A stretch of 25,216 nt of DNA, taken from CAZVBV01 sp964513975 (lineage in GTDB: Bacteria > Patescibacteriota > Gracilibacteria > UBA4473). The notes under the pieces are model-generated. The model had not been told where the DNA came from. It did not search any database and was given only the letters and a program-made list of their open reading frames with translations. Of this stretch, positions 22,747 through 25,216 are shown one piece after another. The stretch is from NCBI GenBank assembly GCA_964513975.1, contig CAZEON010000009.1, forward strand, positions 1-25,216, written 5' to 3'. The translations under genes and the position numbers were made by a program. Within the stretch, counting starts at the first letter, position 1. Each line of letters begins with the position of its first letter.

Positions 22747-24519
22747 ATGAAAAATACAACGCAGGCAACACTTAAATATTACTGGAGTACTTCAAAAAAG
22801 TATTCAGCCTATTTCTATCTTAAATTTTTAGTGAAAGCGATTTCAATTGCGTTAGCGATCTATGTTCAGTTTTACTACAAAGAGTTTTTTGATCTGATCA
22901 CCGAATTCTCTGGGGAAGAGAGGACAAGCCTCTGGCCGGAGCTATTACGGATTTTTATTATGGTAACAAGCTTTGCGGTTCTTATTTATCCAGGACTAGA
23001 GCGGGTGGGAGATTGGTTGATTACGCATTTTCAAGCGAAAGGAATGCGAGATTTGCAAAACGTATGTTTTGAAAACATGCACAAACACCCGATAGATTTC
23101 TTTGTCGATAGTTTTGTGGGAAGCTTGGTGGCCAAAGCCGGACGATTTGTTCGCGGGTTTGAGCGACTGGACGACATGATCTACTTTAATTTTTGGCCGA
23201 ATATTTTGCGATTATTGTTTTCGGTGGTGGTTCTTTTTCCACTGGTTCCATTAATTGCGATTATGCTTCTTGTGTGGGCCGTTGTGTACGGGTTGGTAGT
23301 GAGCTTTTTCTCTTTAAAACGAAGGAAATATGAAATTATTCGAGCGAAGGAGGAAACAAAATCACAGGGGCTTTTTGCCGATGGTATTTCAAATGCTTTT
23401 ACAATAAAAATGTTTGCCCGATCTTTGTTTGAACGAAAAAAAATGTTTACCCAAACACAAAAAGAGAATGATGCGCGAATGAAAACATGGATCTTTGGGA
23501 TCAAGCAAGACTTTTTACAAGCATCTTTGATGACGCTTTTAGAAGCGGCGACGTTTTGGATTTTGATTCAAGGATGGATAAATGGAACCGTAACGATCGG
23601 AACAATGGTGCTTACACAGGCGTATCTCGTTGGAATTTACATGAACTTTTGGAATTTTGGACAAGTGATTAAGGATTTGTATACCGTCTTTTCTGATGCA
23701 GAAGAAATGACAGAAATCATTCAAAAAACCCCAACCATTCTCGATCCTGACAAACCAGAGGTTTGTCGTATTCGCCAAGGAATGATTGAATTTAAAGATG
23801 TGAAATTTGAATACACAAAAGGGAGGCCCCTCTTTGAAAACTTTAATTTCAAAGTAAAACCAGGAGAGCATGTTGGCTTGGTGGGGCGTTCTGGAGCAGG
23901 GAAATCTACAATTACAAAATTACTTCTTCGATTTAACGAGATAGAGAAAGGAGAGATTTTTGTAGATGGTCAGGATATTACACAAATTCGACAAGAAGAT
24001 TTACGATCCGCAATTTCATACGTACCACAGGAGCCATTGTTATTTCATCGTTCCCTCTTTGAAAACATCCAATACGGGAACTTGAAAGCAAAAAAAGAAG
24101 CGGTGATTGTAGTGTCCAAAATGGCACATGCGGATGAGTTCATCCAAAACACCACGAATGGTTACAAAACACTTGTGGGAGAAAGAGGGATTAAGTTGTC
24201 AGGCGGAGAGCGACAACGAGTAGCCATTGCTCGTGCCATGCTCAAAAACGCTCCTATATTGGTTTTGGATGAAGCGACGAGTTCTTTGGATTCGGTGGCA
24301 GAGTCTCTGATTCAACAGGCGCTGGAAACATTGATGAAAAACAAAACAACGCTTGTTGTTGCGCATCGACTCTCTACGCTCAAGAAAATGGACAGAATCG
24401 TCTTGATCGGCGATGGGAAGGTTTTGGAGGAAGGGTCTCACAATGAATTGATTCAAAGAGAGGGAGGAGAATATAAGAATCTCTGGGAGAATCAGGTTGG
24501 TGGATTTTTGGAGGAGTGA
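22747..24519 (+). CDS. ABC transporter half-molecule (permease fused to ATPase)
   Basis: A 590-residue exporter-type ABC protein. An N-terminal membrane domain (about 1-330) carries about six hydrophobic segments, such as FLVKAISIALAIYVQFYY, ILRLLFSVVVLFPLVPLIAIMLLVWAVVYGLVV and LLEAATFWILIQGW. The nucleotide-binding domain has Walker A GRSGAGKS (380-387), a Q-loop in YVPQEPLLF, the signature LSGGE (484-488), Walker B ILVLDEA (D508 E509), a D-loop SSLD and an H-loop in VVAHRLS. All ATPase residues are present, so it should be active as a homodimer or with a partner. The substrate is unknown; relatives export lipids, peptides or drugs. ATG 22747 is chosen over an upstream TTG. No Shine-Dalgarno. 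MetRS-tail-like sequences lie on both sides of the gene. Confidence 0.93.
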   Translation: MKNTTQATLKYYWSTSKKYSAYFYLKFLVKAISIALAIYVQFYYKEFFDLITEFSGEERTSLWPELLRIFIMVTSFAVLIYPGLERVGDWLITHFQAKGMRDLQNVCFENMHKHPIDFFVDSFVGSLVAKAGRFVRGFERLDDMIYFNFWPNILRLLFSVVVLFPLVPLIAIMLLVWAVVYGLVVSFFSLKRRKYEIIRAKEETKSQGLFADGISNAFTIKMFARSLFERKKMFTQTQKENDARMKTWIFGIKQDFLQASLMTLLEAATFWILIQGWINGTVTIGTMVLTQAYLVGIYMNFWNFGQVIKDLYTVFSDAEEMTEIIQKTPTILDPDKPEVCRIRQGMIEFKDVKFEYTKGRPLFENFNFKVKPGEHVGLVGRSGAGKSTITKLLLRFNEIEKGEIFVDGQDITQIRQEDLRSAISYVPQEPLLFHRSLFENIQYGNLKAKKEAVIVVSKMAHADEFIQNTTNGYKTLVGERGIKLSGGERQRVAIARAMLKNAPILVLDEATSSLDSVAESLIQQALETLMKNKTTLVVAHRLSTLKKMDRIVLIGDGKVLEEGSHNELIQREGGEYKNLWENQVGGFLEE

Positions 24520-24527
24520 GACTCTTT

Positions 24528-24557
24528 GTTGTTGGGATCTTGTTTGAAAGGAAATAG
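24528..24557 (+). pseudogene. Possible second remnant of a metG 3' end
   Basis: The frame reads VVGILFERK then TAG, 8 nt after the ABC stop. The DNA matches the end of the first metG-tail copy (22553-22575) at about 19 of 23 bases, and the end of metG itself (EILFERV). It is very short, so chance is not excluded. Confidence 0.35.
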
Positions 24558-24594
24558 CAAACAAGCTGACGAATTTATTTCGTCAGCTTGTTTG
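24558..24594. terminator. Strong hairpin between convergent genes
   Basis: A perfect 16-bp stem (24558-24573 with 24579-24594) has a 5-nt loop TTTAT. It lies between the ABC gene and the convergent small membrane-protein gene. The T-tract is weak on both sides, so it is a likely but atypical bidirectional terminator. The 13-mer TTATTTCGTCAGC inside it also occurs at 14858-14870. Confidence 0.6.
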
Positions 24595-24619
24595 TCCTGC
24601 CTCATGTACGCTTGTACAA

Positions 24620-24946
24620 TTAGGATTCCTCCCAATAACCCCAAGTATTGTTGGTTTTATCTCCCTTTTCTACAGAGGTGCGTCCGACATATCTTCCAGT
24701 AGTTCCAATAGGAGTACATTCTCCAGGAAGAAGTTTTTTAACATCTTTAGTAACACATATGAATGGTTTCCATATTTTAGATTTTTGAAAGGGGTGGCAT
24801 TTACAGCCATCAATTGTTAATACCTTCCTTTTAACCCAGTAGCTAATAGCTCTATAGATTATTATGAGAATACAAATAAGTCCGACCCATTCAAACGGAG
24901 AAAGGGCAACAAGCCACTCAAGGGTGGCGTTAAATAGATTTGTCAT
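24620..24946 (-). CDS. Small single-helix membrane protein, function unknown
   Basis: A 108-residue protein with one strong membrane segment near residues 15-33 (PFEWVGLICILIIIYRAI), followed by a basic stretch (WVKRK) that suggests an N-out, C-in orientation. A soluble tail follows with four Cys in total (GCKCH, ICV, ECT) and a C-terminal Gly/Thr/Trp-rich stretch. No family was recognised. The ATG at 24946 has no Shine-Dalgarno, and TATAAT-like sequence abuts it. It converges on the ABC transporter gene with a shared hairpin between them. Confidence 0.6.
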   Translation of the reverse strand: MTNLFNATLEWLVALSPFEWVGLICILIIIYRAISYWVKRKVLTIDGCKCHPFQKSKIWKPFICVTKDVKKLLPGECTPIGTTGRYVGRTSVEKGDKTNNTWGYWEES

Positions 24947-25216
24947 TATATAAAGATTTAGTTAATAATTAGATTCGTTCACTTGTTCACCTGTAAAATA
25001 AACAAATTAACGAATCCAAAAATCAACACAGTAAGAATAGGCAGGACATTTGCGCGCGAGATTCACAAAGGAACTCATGCACAAATAGATGCCTATCTTT
25101 TTGAAATATAAAAGAACACATTCATATTGACACAATTCACACAGAATGTCAACATCCTCTCCCTAAAAAGTCCTAAGTTTTCATCATAAGAAAAGACGGG
25201 AAGTCGTATCAACAAA
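24947..25216. other. Noncoding end of window with inverted repeats
   Basis: No gene was recognised to the window edge. There is an imperfect inverted repeat, 24972-24987 with 25001-25016 (outer arms GATTCGTT/AACGAATC perfect, two mismatches inside, 13-nt loop). A second dyad pairs TTGACA (25127-25132) with TGTCAA (25147-25152). Read on the minus strand, the latter could be a -35 box for the small membrane-protein gene, but no good -10 follows. Confidence 0.4.

Noticed and set aside
1..25216. CRISPR arrays, IS elements, tRNA or rRNA genes
   Set aside because: I saw no regular repeat-spacer array, transposase motif with terminal inverted repeats, tRNA cloverleaf or rRNA core sequence by eye; a covariance-model scan was not possible.

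Overview
The window reads as a chromosomal segment of a streamlined bacterium, most likely a Candidate Phyla Radiation (Patescibacteria) member. I infer this from mostly small genes with very tight spacing (ATGA and TAATG overlaps), near absence of Shine-Dalgarno sequences, a long rpoC with no rpoB next to it, and many proteins with only distant family resemblance. TGA is used as a true stop (rbfA, the ABC transporter, a 4-TM protein), so code 25 (UGA=Gly) is excluded, which argues against Gracilibacteria and Absconditabacteria. A Peregrinibacteria-like lineage is possible, but no rRNA is present to prove it.

Layout. 59-1774 (-): a thymidylate-synthase-family gene whose active site looks like a dCMP-type enzyme, followed by an AAA+-like ATPase. 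1804-3248 (+): a DUF1858 redox-disulfide protein and a sugar-nucleotidyltransferase/left-handed beta-helix protein. 3249-3680: an AT-rich gap with the rpoC promoter. 3681-8537 (+): rpoC-rpsL-rpsG, closed by a terminator shared with the convergent gene. 8551-10832 (-): two unrecognised proteins. 10920-13115 (-): an intact DEDDh exonuclease joined to a DinG-like helicase region that appears to lack its P-loop. 13166-14094 (+): rbfA-rdgB. 14091-16626 (-): sodA (Mn type), recA and lexA, with a strong new-looking LexA operator candidate in the lexA promoter. 16748-20854 (-): a secreted multidomain surface protein, a 4-TM membrane protein and a zinc-ribbon protein. 20958-24519 (+): metG, a degenerate tandem copy of its 3' end, and an ABC half-transporter. 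24620-24946 (-): a small membrane protein. 24947-25216: noncoding, with dyads.

How the genes fit together. Core information processing (RNAP beta', S12, S7, RbfA, MetRS), DNA-damage response (LexA, RecA, perhaps the exonuclease/DinG-like protein), nucleotide-pool chemistry (RdgB and the ThyA-like enzyme) and oxidative defence (SodA) sit next to surface and export functions (adhesin-like protein, ABC transporter). Several starts share a layout in which the -10 box ends exactly 7 nt before ATG, suggesting leaderless mRNAs.

The items most worth a second look are the Asn-to-Asp change in the ThyA-like enzyme (a dCMP-hydroxymethylase signature), the P-loop-less exonuclease/DinG protein, the GTATAC-type operator of lexA, the leaderless promoter pattern, and the metG-tail copies flanking the ABC gene. 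No CRISPR array, complete IS element, rRNA or tRNA gene was recognised.
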